Assembly: GCA_024236415.1 (NCBI GenBank)
Contig: JACKKN010000003.1
Coordinates: 1 to 64,000, forward strand
Direction: 5' to 3'
DNA: 64,000 bases
From: Hyphomicrobiales bacterium
GTDB taxonomy: Bacteria > Pseudomonadota > Alphaproteobacteria > Rhodospirillales > JACKKN01
Shown here: positions 45,650-54,281 of the stretch, one piece after another
Position numbering within the stretch: position 1 is the first letter of the stretch
Layout: each line of letters opens with the position of its first letter
Made by a program: the position numbers and the translations under genes
The notes under the pieces: model-generated
Told to the model about the DNA's origin: nothing
The model's database searches: none
Seen by the model: the letters and a program-made list of their open reading frames with translations, nothing else

Positions 45650-47719
45650 ATGACCGATGCATTCGCAGGCGCAAAAAACGAAAAGGCCCCTTCGGGGGCG
45701 TCATCCCAGGGGACCGCACAGGGGACCGCACAGGGGACCACGCAGGCTCGTCCCAAGGACCGGCCGTGGCTGATCCGGACCTATTCCGGGCACAGTTCGG
45801 CCAAGGATTCCAATGCCCTGTACCGCAAGAACCTGGACCGCGGCCAGACCGGCCTGTCCATCGCCTTCGACCTGCCGACCCAGACCGGCTACGACTCGGA
45901 CCACGTGCTGGCCCGCGGCGAGGTGGGCAAGGTGGGGGTGCCGATCTGCCACCTGGGTGACATGGCGGCCCTGTTCGAGGGCATCCCGCTGGAAAAGATG
46001 AACACGTCGATGACCATCAACGCCCCGGCGCCGTGGCTGCTGGCCCTCTACATCGCCGCCGCCGAGCGCCAGGGCGCCGCCCGCGCCGACCTGGCCGGGA
46101 CCACCCAGAACGACGTGATCAAGGAATACCTCTCGCGCGGCACCTACATCTTCCCGCCGCAGCCGTCCCTCAAGCTGACCAGCGACGTCATCTCGTTCAC
46201 CTACAAGGAGGTTCCCAAGTGGAACCCCACCAACATCTGCTCGTACCACCTGCAGGAGGCCGGCGCGACACCGGTGCAGGAGCTGGCCTATGCGCTGGCC
46301 ACGGCGACGGCGGTGCTGGACGCGGTCAAGGCGTCGGGCCAGGTGCCCGAGGCGGACTTCCCCAAGGTGGTGGGCCGCATCAGCTTCTTCGTCAACGCCG
46401 GCATCCGCTTCATCACCGAGATGTGCAAGATGCGCGCCTTCGCCGACCTGTGGGACGAGATCACCGCCCAGCGCTACGGCGTCGCCGAGGACAAGTACCG
46501 CCGCTTCCGCTACGGCGTGCAGGTCAACTCCCTGGGCCTGACCGAGCAGCAGCCCGAGAACAACGTCTACCGCATCCTGCTGGAAATGATGGCCGTGGTG
46601 CTGTCCAAGGACGCCCGTGCCCGCGCCGTGCAGCTGCCGGCCTGGAACGAGGCCATGGGCCTGCCGCGGCCCTGGGACCAGCAGTGGTCCCTGCGCCTGC
46701 AGCAGATCGTCGCCTTCGAGACCGACCTGCTGGAATACGACGACATCTTCAACGGCTCGCGCGTGGTCGACGCCAAGGTCGCCGACCTCAAGCAGGCGGC
46801 CCAGGCCGAACTGGCGCGCATCGACGGGATGGGCGGCGCCGTCGAGGCCATCGAGTCGAGCTACATGAAGAGCCGCCTGGTCGAATCCAACACCCGCCGC
46901 CTGCTGGCCATCGAGGGCGGCGCGCAGGTGGTGGTGGGGGTGAACAAGTTCGTCGAGGGCGAGGAATCGCCCCTGGCCACGGGCGAGGGCGCCATCCTGA
47001 CCGTGGACCCGGGCGCCGAGGCCGAGCAGATCGCCGGCCTGCAGGCCTGGCGTGCCGCCCGCGACGAGGCCAAGGCCGCGGCCGCGCTGGAGGACCTGAA
47101 GCGGGCCGCGCGCGAGGACCGCAACGTCATGGAGCCGTCCATCGCCTGCGCCCACGCCGGGGTCACCACCGGCGAGTGGGGCGCCGCCCTGCGCGAGGTG
47201 TACGGCGAATACCGGGCCCCCACCGGGGTCGGCGCCGCCGCGGCGGCCGACCTGGACGAACTGGCCGCCATCCGGGCCCGGGTCAAGGCGGTGTCGGCCA
47301 GGCTGGGCCGGCCGATCAAGATGCTGGTCGGCAAGCCGGGCCTGGACGGCCACTCCAACGGCGCCGAGCAGATCGCCGTGCGGGCGCGGGACTGCGGCCT
47401 GGAGGTGGTCTACGAGGGCATCCGCCTGACCCCCGAGCAAATCGTCAACGCGGCGCTCGAAGAGGCGGTGCACGTGGTCGGCCTTTCCATCCTGTCCGGC
47501 TCCCACGTGCCCCTGGTCACCGACGTGCTGGCGCGCATGAAGGCCGCCGGCCTGGACGACGTGCCGCTGGTGGTGGGCGGCATCATCCCACCCGAGGACG
47601 CGCGCGCGCTGCTGGCCGCCGGCGTGGCCCGGGTCTACACGCCCAAAGACTTCGACCTGTCGGCGATCATGGAGGAGGTGGTCGAGATCGTCGGCCGCAC
47701 CTCGCTGGAGGCCGCCTGA
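45650..47719 (+). CDS. ecm: ethylmalonyl-CoA mutase
   Basis: A 689-residue coenzyme B12-dependent mutase converting ethylmalonyl-CoA to methylsuccinyl-CoA. The TIM-barrel domain has WLIRTYSGHSSAKDSNALYR, AFDLPTQTGYDSDH and NTSMTINAPAPWLLALY. The C-terminal cobalamin domain has the D566-x-H568-x-x-G motif (KPGLDGHSNGAEQIAV) and VVGLSILSGSH. Single-chain architecture, the ccr neighbour and the substrate-side sequence favour Ecm over methylmalonyl-CoA mutase. The N-terminus carries an unusual QGTA-QGTA-QGTT run from a 12-bp DNA repeat (45707-45742). ATG 45650 is chosen over an AT-rich upstream extension. Confidence 0.92.
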   Translation: MTDAFAGAKNEKAPSGASSQGTAQGTAQGTTQARPKDRPWLIRTYSGHSSAKDSNALYRKNLDRGQTGLSIAFDLPTQTGYDSDHVLARGEVGKVGVPICHLGDMAALFEGIPLEKMNTSMTINAPAPWLLALYIAAAERQGAARADLAGTTQNDVIKEYLSRGTYIFPPQPSLKLTSDVISFTYKEVPKWNPTNICSYHLQEAGATPVQELAYALATATAVLDAVKASGQVPEADFPKVVGRISFFVNAGIRFITEMCKMRAFADLWDEITAQRYGVAEDKYRRFRYGVQVNSLGLTEQQPENNVYRILLEMMAVVLSKDARARAVQLPAWNEAMGLPRPWDQQWSLRLQQIVAFETDLLEYDDIFNGSRVVDAKVADLKQAAQAELARIDGMGGAVEAIESSYMKSRLVESNTRRLLAIEGGAQVVVGVNKFVEGEESPLATGEGAILTVDPGAEAEQIAGLQAWRAARDEAKAAAALEDLKRAAREDRNVMEPSIACAHAGVTTGEWGAALREVYGEYRAPTGVGAAAAADLDELAAIRARVKAVSARLGRPIKMLVGKPGLDGHSNGAEQIAVRARDCGLEVVYEGIRLTPEQIVNAALEEAVHVVGLSILSGSHVPLVTDVLARMKAAGLDDVPLVVGGIIPPEDARALLAAGVARVYTPKDFDLSAIMEEVVEIVGRTSLEAA
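45707..45742. repeat. 12-bp tandem repeat in the ecm N-terminus
   Basis: Three copies of CAGGGGACCGCA (the third slightly changed), in frame, encoding QGTA units in a disordered N-terminal tail. Confidence 0.8.
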
Positions 47720-47752
47720 CCGGGGCCCAGGTTCCTGGCTCAGGTTCCCGGC

Positions 47753-48169
47753 TCAGGTCCCCTGGGGGGGCAGGACTGGAACGGGGTCGGCCGCGACCGC
47801 GGCCGGGTTGTCCACCAGGGGCATCATCAGCTCGGTCAGGTAGGCGACGACCCCGGCCCGGTAGGGCGCGTGGGTCAGCGACCAGGTGACGAACAGGCCG
47901 CCGCGGGACTCCAGGTCGACCACGTCGGGGTTGGCGGCGACGTCGTGCAGGGCCCGGGCCAGGTCGTCGGCGGCGCCGACGAAGACCCAGGCCGGCCGCA
48001 TGCCCCGGTGCCAGATCACGTACACCCCGCCGGTGCCGGCCAGGCCCGCGGCCTCGGGGTCCAGTTGCAGCAGGCGATGATACCGGCCCGCCGCGTCGCG
48101 CACCCAGTTGGGATCCTGGGGCGGCGCGTCCGACCGGATCTTGCGCATCTTCTTCCGGAACAGGGCCAT
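47753..48169 (-). CDS. conserved hypothetical protein
   Basis: A 138-residue soluble protein starting MALFRKKMRKIRSDAPPQDP. The core GVYVIWHRGMRPAWVFVGAADDLARALHD, then LFVTWSLTHAPYRAGVVAYL, looks like a compact alpha/beta fold of about 110 residues with a nuclease-like (GIY-YIG-resembling) pattern of GVYVIW...VFVGAADDL. I cannot confirm that relation because the usual catalytic Arg/Glu set is not clear. Convergent with ecm. Function unknown. Confidence 0.6.
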   Translation of the reverse strand: MALFRKKMRKIRSDAPPQDPNWVRDAAGRYHRLLQLDPEAAGLAGTGGVYVIWHRGMRPAWVFVGAADDLARALHDVAANPDVVDLESRGGLFVTWSLTHAPYRAGVVAYLTELMMPLVDNPAAVAADPVPVLPPQGT

Positions 48170-48344
48170 GGCCTGGGCTCCGCTCGCCGTTCTCACCGGC
48201 GGCCAGTCTACCACAACCGCCGTCCCGGGGTCCCGTCGTCAAAACAAACCGGATCGGCGCAAATCAAGCGCAAGTGGCGGCGCCGACATCTCGCCGGGTT
48301 CTTGGCGCCGGCAAGAAAACGTCAGAAAAAACACGCCCGGGTGT

Positions 48345-48374
48345 CATTGTTTCGTCATGAATTAAGACTATATA
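48345..48374 (+). promoter_or_regulatory. likely sigma-70-type promoter of the small ORF
   Basis: TTGTTT and TATATAA boxes about 16 bp apart in an otherwise GC-rich setting, some 50 bp before the small ORF start. Confidence 0.45.
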
Positions 48375-48421
48375 AACCCGGAATGAAGATAGTCATGACA
48401 GACACAAGCAAGGAGGACAGT

Positions 48422-48502
48422 ATGTCCAGTACCGTTTTGGCCACGCGCCTGATGGTTCCCGGCCGCCGGCCGGTGGTCATTCGCCAGATCCGCCGCCGCT
48501 AG
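48422..48502 (+). CDS. small Arg-rich protein (26 residues)
   Basis: A 26-codon ORF preceded by a very strong Shine-Dalgarno site (AAGGAGGA at 48410-48417, 4 nt before ATG) and a plausible promoter. A 10-bp hairpin lies downstream. The peptide starts MSSTVLATRLMVPGRRP and ends VVIRQIRRR, with 7 arginines. Two in-frame upstream ATGs (48383, 48395) would lengthen it to 39 or 35 residues but lack a ribosome-binding site. I recognise no family. It could be a leader peptide or a small basic protein. Confidence 0.5.
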   Translation: MSSTVLATRLMVPGRRPVVIRQIRRR

Positions 48503-48571
48503 GCCGGCCCTGGCGCGCCGGCGGACCGCCGGCCGACCGACCATCGATTTCAAGTAAACCAAGGACGACCG

Positions 48572-48601
48572 AAACCGGGCCAGGTCAAAGGGGCCCGGTT
48601 T
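48572..48601. terminator. hairpin after the small ORF, before the convergent ligase gene
   Basis: A perfect 10-bp stem AAACCGGGCC / GGCCCGGTTT with a 10-nt loop, between two convergent genes. It could serve both strands. Confidence 0.6.
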
Positions 48602-48624
48602 AGCATTTGTGGGGGCGGGGCCTG

Positions 48625-50169
48625 TCAGCCGCCGTCCGCCACCTGGTCGCGCAGGGCGAAGCGCTGCACCTTGCCCGTGGGGGTGCGCGGCAGGTCGTCG
48701 ACCACGAAAATCCGCCGCGGGCACTTGTAGATGGACAGGCCCGCCTTGCAGGTGTCCATGATCTGGCGCTCCAGTGCCGCCGGGTCGCGGCAGTCGGGCG
48801 CCACCACGAACAGGGCCAGGCGCACCAGCCCGTCGGCGTTGCGCGCCCCCACCACCACCGCCTCGGACACCCCGGGCACGGTCAGCACCCTCTCCTCGAT
48901 CTCGGCCGGGCTGACCCACTGGCCCGAGATCTTCAGCATGTCGTCGCCGCGCCCCTGGTGGGCGTAGCAGCCGGCCGCGTCGCGCAGGAACATGTCGCCG
49001 GTGCAGTACCAGCCGTCGCGGAACACGGCCCGCGATTTCTCGTCCTGACCCCAATAGCAGAGCGCCAGGCTGGCCGCCTTCACCCACAGGATGCCGGGCA
49101 CCCCCGTGGCGGTGACAACCTGGCCGTCGTCGTCGCGCAGCTCCACCTTGACCCCGGGCATGGGGGTGCCGCAGGTGCCGGGCCGCACCCGGCCGGGCCG
49201 GTTGCCCAGGAACGGGAAGGCCGCCTCGGTGGCGCCGATGACCTCCAGGATCTCGTGGCCGGTGTGCGCCCGCCACTGCTCGAACAGGGGTTCGGGCAGC
49301 TTTTCGCCGGCCGAGACGTAGTGGCGCACGTCTCGGAAGCAGGGCCGGTCGGCCAGCCCCTCGCGCAGCAGGTTGCGGAAGAAGGTGGGCACGCTGAACA
49401 TGGCCGTCGGGCGGTGGCGCTCGACCACCTGGGCGATGGCCTCGGCCGAGGGCCAGTCGTCGTACAGCACGGCGGTGGCGCCCATGCGCAGCCCGGCCAT
49501 CAGCACGTGGCCGATGGCGAAGGCGAAGAACAGCTTGGACGAGCAGAACAGGCGGTCGCCGCGCCCCAGGCCCAGCTCGCCGCGCAGGTACCCGTCGCAC
49601 ACGGTCAGGGCGCGCAGGGCGTGCACCGCGCCCTTGGGCGCGCCGGTGGTGCCCGAGGTGTACATCCAGAACGCCATGGCGTCGGCGCCGCGCTGCACCG
49701 GCGCGAAGTCCGGCGCCGCCGCCGCCATCAGTTCGGCCAGGGCATGGTGGCCGGGGCGGTCCCGGGGCGCCGGCCCGTTGGTGACGATCACCCGGGGCGC
49801 CCGGGCCAGGCCGTCGCGCACCTCGTCGAACAGGTCCAGGAACTCGGCGTCCAGGCAGATCACCGGACAGCCGCTGTCGGCGATGACATAGGCCAGGTCC
49901 TTGGCCGAGCAGCGCAGGTTGATGGCCACCGGCACGGCGCCCGCCTTCATGGCCCCCAGGTAGACGTCGAAGAACTGGGGCCGGTCGTGGACCAGCACCA
50001 CCACCCGGTCGTCCGGCACCACCCCCAGGCCCGCCAGGGCGCCGGCCACGCGCGACGCGCGGCGGTCCAGCTCGCCGTAGGTGACGGTTTCGTCACCGAA
50101 CAGGATCGCCGGGTCGTCGGCCTGGCCCCGGGCCAGGGCCCGGCCCAGCAGCTCGTCGGCGCCGTTCAC
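48625..50169 (-). CDS. benzoate-CoA ligase family acyl-CoA synthetase
   Basis: A 514-residue adenylate-forming enzyme. A3 FWMYTSGTTGAPKGAVHAL, A5 IGATEAAFPFLGNRPG, A7 DGWYCTGDMFLRDAAGCY, A8 GRGDDMLKISGQWVSPAEIE and the A10 lysine in RTPTGKVQRF are all clear. The closing KLSSKLFFAFAIGH region (here CSSKLFFAFAIGHVLMAG) is typical of benzoate/4-hydroxybenzoate-CoA ligases. It likely activates an aromatic or short acid. A palindrome upstream and a MarR gene nearby suggest control as in aromatic-acid operons. Confidence 0.8.
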   Translation of the reverse strand: MNGADELLGRALARGQADDPAILFGDETVTYGELDRRASRVAGALAGLGVVPDDRVVVLVHDRPQFFDVYLGAMKAGAVPVAINLRCSAKDLAYVIADSGCPVICLDAEFLDLFDEVRDGLARAPRVIVTNGPAPRDRPGHHALAELMAAAAPDFAPVQRGADAMAFWMYTSGTTGAPKGAVHALRALTVCDGYLRGELGLGRGDRLFCSSKLFFAFAIGHVLMAGLRMGATAVLYDDWPSAEAIAQVVERHRPTAMFSVPTFFRNLLREGLADRPCFRDVRHYVSAGEKLPEPLFEQWRAHTGHEILEVIGATEAAFPFLGNRPGRVRPGTCGTPMPGVKVELRDDDGQVVTATGVPGILWVKAASLALCYWGQDEKSRAVFRDGWYCTGDMFLRDAAGCYAHQGRGDDMLKISGQWVSPAEIEERVLTVPGVSEAVVVGARNADGLVRLALFVVAPDCRDPAALERQIMDTCKAGLSIYKCPRRIFVVDDLPRTPTGKVQRFALRDQVADGG

Positions 50170-50224
50170 GGCACCCGGGTCCGTCGTCGGTTCCGCGTCG
50201 GCATCGACATCTCCCCCCGGAAAA

Positions 50225-50241
50225 TGTTCGCCTTACGAACA
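50225..50241. promoter_or_regulatory. palindromic operator upstream of the ligase gene
   Basis: TGTTCG-CCTTA-CGAACA, perfect 6-bp arms, about 55 bp before the ligase start. Size and symmetry suit a MarR-type dimer, and a MarR gene lies 1.1 kb upstream on the same strand. Confidence 0.55.
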
Positions 50242-50355
50242 ATTCACCGTTTCCGTATACACCAAACCCCGATCCCGCTCAAGGGACCGTGTGGCCGGGC
50301 GGCGCGGAAGGCCGGGGTGCCGGATGCCGGATGCCGGGTGCGGGGTGGGGGGCGG

Positions 50356-51234
50356 TCAGCGCGCCGCCAGCATGACCTTGGCCAGGTCCATGGGGGTCAT
50401 GCCATGGCGCTCGGCGATGGACCGCAGCTTGTCGGCGCCGTCCCACCGGATGCCGGCGGCGCGCAGGCGCTCGGCTGCCAGCTCGGGGGTCAGGCCGGTC
50501 TCGGCGCAGAAGTCGGCCACGGTCTTGCGGCCCATGCCGCTGCCGGCCAGGCGCGCCTCCACGGCCGCGGCGGCGACGCCGCCGTCGCCGCCGGGCAGGG
50601 GCGCCGGCGGCGGCTCCAGCTTCCTGATCACGGCGTACAGGCCCATGGCCGTCATGCCGTTGGCGGCGGCGATGTCCTTCAGCCGTGCCCGCGGCCCGGC
50701 GAAGGCGATGCCGGCGGCGCGCAGCTCGGCGGTCACCCGGTCCAGGTCCATGCCCTGGCGGCGGGCGAAGCCGGCCAGGCTGGTCTCCTCGGCGTGGCCG
50801 TAGGGCGGCTCGTAGGCCGGGTTGGCGACCCAGGCGCCCTTGACCCGCTCGTTCAGGTCGAACAGCCAGCTCGCCGGCGGCAGGTGGCCCACCGCCAGCA
50901 CCACCAGGGCCACGGTGCCGGCCAGCGACACCCACAGCTCGCGGCGCAGGTGCAGGTGGCCGCCGGCCCGTTCCGCCAGGTAGTTCTTGAACGGCTTCCA
51001 GTTGAAGTACAGGTGCAGGACGCCGGTGACGATGAACACGGCGCCGAACAGGATGTGCACGTCGGCCCAGCCGGTGCGGCCCAGGCCGGCCAGGGTCCAG
51101 TTGATCCAGTAGGCGACCCGGCCGTGCGGCACGATGTACAGCACCACGCCCGTCACCGTGGCCACCAGGAAGGCCCAGGTGACGATGAACGCGGTCAGGG
51201 AGCGCCAGTTGAATCGGTGTGTGCGGTCGGCCAT
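50356..51234 (-). CDS. DUF4405 membrane protein with two helical C-terminal repeats
   Basis: A 292-residue protein. The first half holds about four membrane helices with conserved His residues (WADVHILFGAVFIVTGVLHLYFNWK), as in DUF4405 cytochrome-b-like domains. The second half has two copies of a roughly 55-residue module: TSLAGFARRQGMDLDRV ... LRAAGI ... LKDIAAANGMTAM and KTVADFCAETGLTPELA ... LRAAGI ... LRSIAERHGMTPM. Heme binding is likely from the His pattern (inference). The modules look like small helical bundles of unknown role. Between a MarR and a ligase gene on the same strand. Confidence 0.7.
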   Translation of the reverse strand: MADRTHRFNWRSLTAFIVTWAFLVATVTGVVLYIVPHGRVAYWINWTLAGLGRTGWADVHILFGAVFIVTGVLHLYFNWKPFKNYLAERAGGHLHLRRELWVSLAGTVALVVLAVGHLPPASWLFDLNERVKGAWVANPAYEPPYGHAEETSLAGFARRQGMDLDRVTAELRAAGIAFAGPRARLKDIAAANGMTAMGLYAVIRKLEPPPAPLPGGDGGVAAAAVEARLAGSGMGRKTVADFCAETGLTPELAAERLRAAGIRWDGADKLRSIAERHGMTPMDLAKVMLAAR

Positions 51235-51355
51235 CGTTGCCTCCCCGCGCGGTTGCCGGGGGCGGGTGCAGGATCAATCCATAGGCCCGCCGGCGGCGGC
51301 GCGCAAACGGTATTCCGGCATGGCGCGCATGCGGTGGAACGGGGGTGGCGGGAAG

Positions 51356-51835
51356 TCAGTTGCGGCGCGACCAGATCTGGCGCAGCAGGCGGCGCAGGGT
51401 GTCGCGCTCGGCGTCGGCGAGGCCGCTGAACAGGCCCTCCTCGCACTCCTGGACCAGCTCCTTGGCCCGCTTCAGCAGGGTCCGGCCCTTGCGGCTGAGC
51501 ACCAGGGCGTTGGAGCGGCGGTCCACCTGCGACGGCCGCCGCTCGACCAGGCCGCGGGATTCGAGCCCGTCGATGGAGGCGACCATGGTCGAGCGCTCGA
51601 TGCCCATGGCCCGGGCCAGGGCCGACTGGCTGAGCCCCGGGTTGGCGCCGATCAGGACCAGCAGGCCGAACAGGCCCGGGGTCAGTTCGAGCTCGGTCAG
51701 GGCGCCGGAGAGGCTGGAGAACAGGACCACCTGGGCGCGGCGCAGGTTGTAGCCGACCAGGCCCGGCAACAGGTCGAAATCGATGTCCTCCGACGGCCGC
51801 GGCGGCGCTCCGGCGCGCGCGCTCTTCTTGGTCAC
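51356..51835 (-). CDS. MarR-family transcriptional regulator
   Basis: A 159-residue winged-helix regulator. PGLSQSALARAMGIERSTMVASIDGLESRGLVERRPSQVDRRSNALVLSRKG (about residues 65-115) is the MarR recognition helix and wing with the DRR motif. The start is GTG 51835 with the ribosome-binding site AGGGGAAAA. Close to the benzoate-ligase-like gene, so likely its BadR-style controller that responds to an aromatic acid or its CoA ester (inference). Confidence 0.85.
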   Translation of the reverse strand: MTKKSARAGAPPRPSEDIDFDLLPGLVGYNLRRAQVVLFSSLSGALTELELTPGLFGLLVLIGANPGLSQSALARAMGIERSTMVASIDGLESRGLVERRPSQVDRRSNALVLSRKGRTLLKRAKELVQECEEGLFSGLADAERDTLRRLLRQIWSRRN

Positions 51836-51918
51836 TGTCGTTTTCCCCTCTCCCTCCGGTCCGGAACCATAGGCGGCGGTCCGAAGGATGTCCAGTGCGG
51901 GGGGTCGCGGGGCGGGGA

Positions 51919-53979
51919 CTACACCGGTTCGGTCACCGCGCGCAGCCAGTCGCCGTCGCTGACGTCCAGGCCGGGCAGCAGGGCGTCGCGCACCCGGGCG
52001 TGGTAGGCGTTCAGCCAGGCCCGCTCGCCGTCGTCCAGCAGCCCGGGCTCGACCAATTGGCGGTCGATGGGCGCCAGGGTCAGGGTCTCGAACCCCAGCA
52101 GCGGCCGCTCGGCCCCCTCGGGCGCCGGCAGGGGCACCACGGTGACCAGGTTCTCGATGCGGATGCCGTAGGCGCCGGTCTTGTAGTACCCGGGCTCGTT
52201 CGAAATCACCATGCCCGGTTCCAGGGCCACCTTGTTGGGCAGCTTGGAGATGCGCTGCGGACCCTCGTGGACGCTCAGGTAGCTGCCCACCCCATGCCCC
52301 GTTCCATGGTCGAAGTCCAGCCCCGCCCGCCACAGGTGCTGGCGCGCCAGGGCGTCCAGCTGGCCGCCCCAGGTGCCCTGGGGGAAGGCGGCGGTGGCCA
52401 GCGCGATGTGCCCCTTCAGCACCAGGGTGAAGCGGTGCCGCATCTCGTCGCTGGGGGTGCCCACGGCGACGGTGCGGGTGACGTCGGTGGTGCCGTCCAG
52501 GTACTGGGCGCCCGAGTCCACCAGGAACAGCTCGCCCGGCTGCAGGGCCCGGTCGGTGCGCGGGGTGACCCGGTAGTGGACGATGGCGCCGTTGCCGCCC
52601 GAGCCCGAGATGGTGGGGAAGCTGAGGCCGCGGAACAGGTCGTTCTCGCGGCGCAGGGCCTCCAGCCGGTCGGCCGCCGCGGTCTCGGTGACGCCGCCGC
52701 CGGGGGCCTCCCGCGCCAGCCAGGCCAGGAACCGGGTCAGGGCGCGGCCGTCGCGGCCGTGGGCGGCGCGCATGCCGGCCAGCTCGGTGTCGTTCTTGCG
52801 CGCCTTGGGGCCCTGGCAGGGGTCGCCCTGCTCGCGCACCCGGGCGCCGGCCGCGCGCAGGCGGTCGAAGATCCAGGCCGGGGTGGCGTCGGGGTCGGCG
52901 GCCACCGAATGGCCGGCGGTGCCCAGGGCGTCCAGGGCCGGGCCGAAGGCGTCGGGCGGGCTGACGGAAATGCCGTTGCCCAGGGCCGCGCGGGTCGCCG
53001 GCGGCACCTTGCGCGGGTCCAGGAACAGGTCCAGCGTGGCGTTGGCGCGCAGCACGGCGAAGCCCAGGGGCAGGGGGGTGAAGGGCACGTCGGCGCCGCG
53101 CAGGTTGGCCAGCCAGGCCAGCGAGTCCGGCGCCGCCAGGACCACGGCGTCCAGGCCGTCGGCGGCCAGTTTCTCGCCGATGGCGCGGCGCTTGTCGGCC
53201 GAGCTTTCGCCGGCATGGGCCAGGTCGTGGACCACCACCGGTGACAGGGGGGGCGGCGGCTGGTCGGGCCACACGGCGTCGATGGGGTTGCCGTCGCAGG
53301 GCACCAGCTCGGCTCCGGCCTTGGCGCAGGCGCGGCGGAACCGGGCCACCGCCGCCGGGGTGTGCAGCCAGGGGTCGTAGCCGATGCGCCCGCCGGTCCC
53401 GGCGTGGGCGGCCAGCCAGTCCGTGGGCGGGTCCTCGGTCAGGTGCCTGCGCGCGAACAGGTCGCCGTCCACCTCGGCCTCGGCCTGCAGGGTGTAGCGC
53501 CCGTCGACGAAGATGGCGGCGCCGTCGGCGACCACGATGGCCAGGCCGGCCGAGCCCGTGAACCCGGTCAGCCAGGCCAGGCGCTCGGCGCGGCGGGCGA
53601 CGTACTCGCCCAGGTGCTCGTCGCCGCGCGGCACCAGCAGGCCGTCCAGGCCGCGTTTCGCCAGCTCGGCGCGCAGGGCCGCCAGGCGCGCCGGGTCGGT
53701 GCCGACCCGGTCCAGGCCGTCGGTCGCGGCGGCGCGGGCGTCGGCCAGCAGGGCCGCCAGGCGGGCGCGCAGGGCCGGGTCCGGGTGCTCGGCCACCAGG
53801 GTCATCCAGGCCGTGCCGTCGAAGGGCTCGGGCGCCGCCAGCACGCCGCGCACCAGGTCGCGCAGGGCGACGGCGTCCAGCGGCGAGCCGGCCTGGCGCA
53901 GCAGCCCGGTCAGGGCGCCGTCGTCGTCGCCGATGGCGGCGGGGGCCGGGTCGGGGGCGGCGGCGGTGCGGTCGGTCAC
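51919..53979 (-). CDS. Xaa-Pro aminopeptidase (aminopeptidase P)
   Basis: A 686-residue M24B metallopeptidase in the three-domain long form. Two creatinase-N domains (RLAALRAELAKRGLDGLLVPRGDEHLGEY at about residue 100 and a second near 265) are followed by the pita-bread domain. Metal ligands are in FLVDSGAQYLDGTTDVTRT (two Asp), DHGTGHGVGSYLSVHEGP (His) and the closing MVISNEPGYY (Glu) and IENLVTV (Glu). It removes N-terminal residues before proline. An extra N-terminal 80-90 residues (GALTGLLRQAGSPLDAV...) precede the usual start. GTG 53979 has a GAGGAG ribosome-binding site. Monocistronic. Confidence 0.9.
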   Translation of the reverse strand: MTDRTAAAPDPAPAAIGDDDGALTGLLRQAGSPLDAVALRDLVRGVLAAPEPFDGTAWMTLVAEHPDPALRARLAALLADARAAATDGLDRVGTDPARLAALRAELAKRGLDGLLVPRGDEHLGEYVARRAERLAWLTGFTGSAGLAIVVADGAAIFVDGRYTLQAEAEVDGDLFARRHLTEDPPTDWLAAHAGTGGRIGYDPWLHTPAAVARFRRACAKAGAELVPCDGNPIDAVWPDQPPPPLSPVVVHDLAHAGESSADKRRAIGEKLAADGLDAVVLAAPDSLAWLANLRGADVPFTPLPLGFAVLRANATLDLFLDPRKVPPATRAALGNGISVSPPDAFGPALDALGTAGHSVAADPDATPAWIFDRLRAAGARVREQGDPCQGPKARKNDTELAGMRAAHGRDGRALTRFLAWLAREAPGGGVTETAAADRLEALRRENDLFRGLSFPTISGSGGNGAIVHYRVTPRTDRALQPGELFLVDSGAQYLDGTTDVTRTVAVGTPSDEMRHRFTLVLKGHIALATAAFPQGTWGGQLDALARQHLWRAGLDFDHGTGHGVGSYLSVHEGPQRISKLPNKVALEPGMVISNEPGYYKTGAYGIRIENLVTVVPLPAPEGAERPLLGFETLTLAPIDRQLVEPGLLDDGERAWLNAYHARVRDALLPGLDVSDGDWLRAVTEPV

Positions 53980-54281
53980 GGTCTCTCCTCTGCCTGTCTC
54001 GCGCGCCTGTCCGGGCGGTTCCCCCGAATATCGGTACCCGGGGCGGTGGCGGCAAGGGCTTTCCCGCTTCCCGCCCTGCGCATGAAATTTAAAATTGATA
54101 TGAGTTTGGCGCATCGCTGCGCTGCAACATTATACATTTAAAACATACACCCGCGGGCGTACCTAAGGGACCAGCCGGGGCGGCCGCAAGGTCCTCCGGC
54201 CCAAGGCGCCGGCGGTTGCCCCCCACCCGCCGGCGGCCTCCCCCCTCAGACACACGACAAGGTACCGAAGGATTTGGTGCG
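53980..54281. promoter_or_regulatory. gap before the DUF1127 gene, promoter region
   Basis: A 302-bp non-coding stretch. An AT-rich core at 54080-54150 holds TTGGCG (54106) and TATACA (54131) about 18-19 bp apart, a plausible sigma-70 promoter for the DUF1127 gene. The remainder is GC-rich leader without a recognisable element. Confidence 0.5.
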
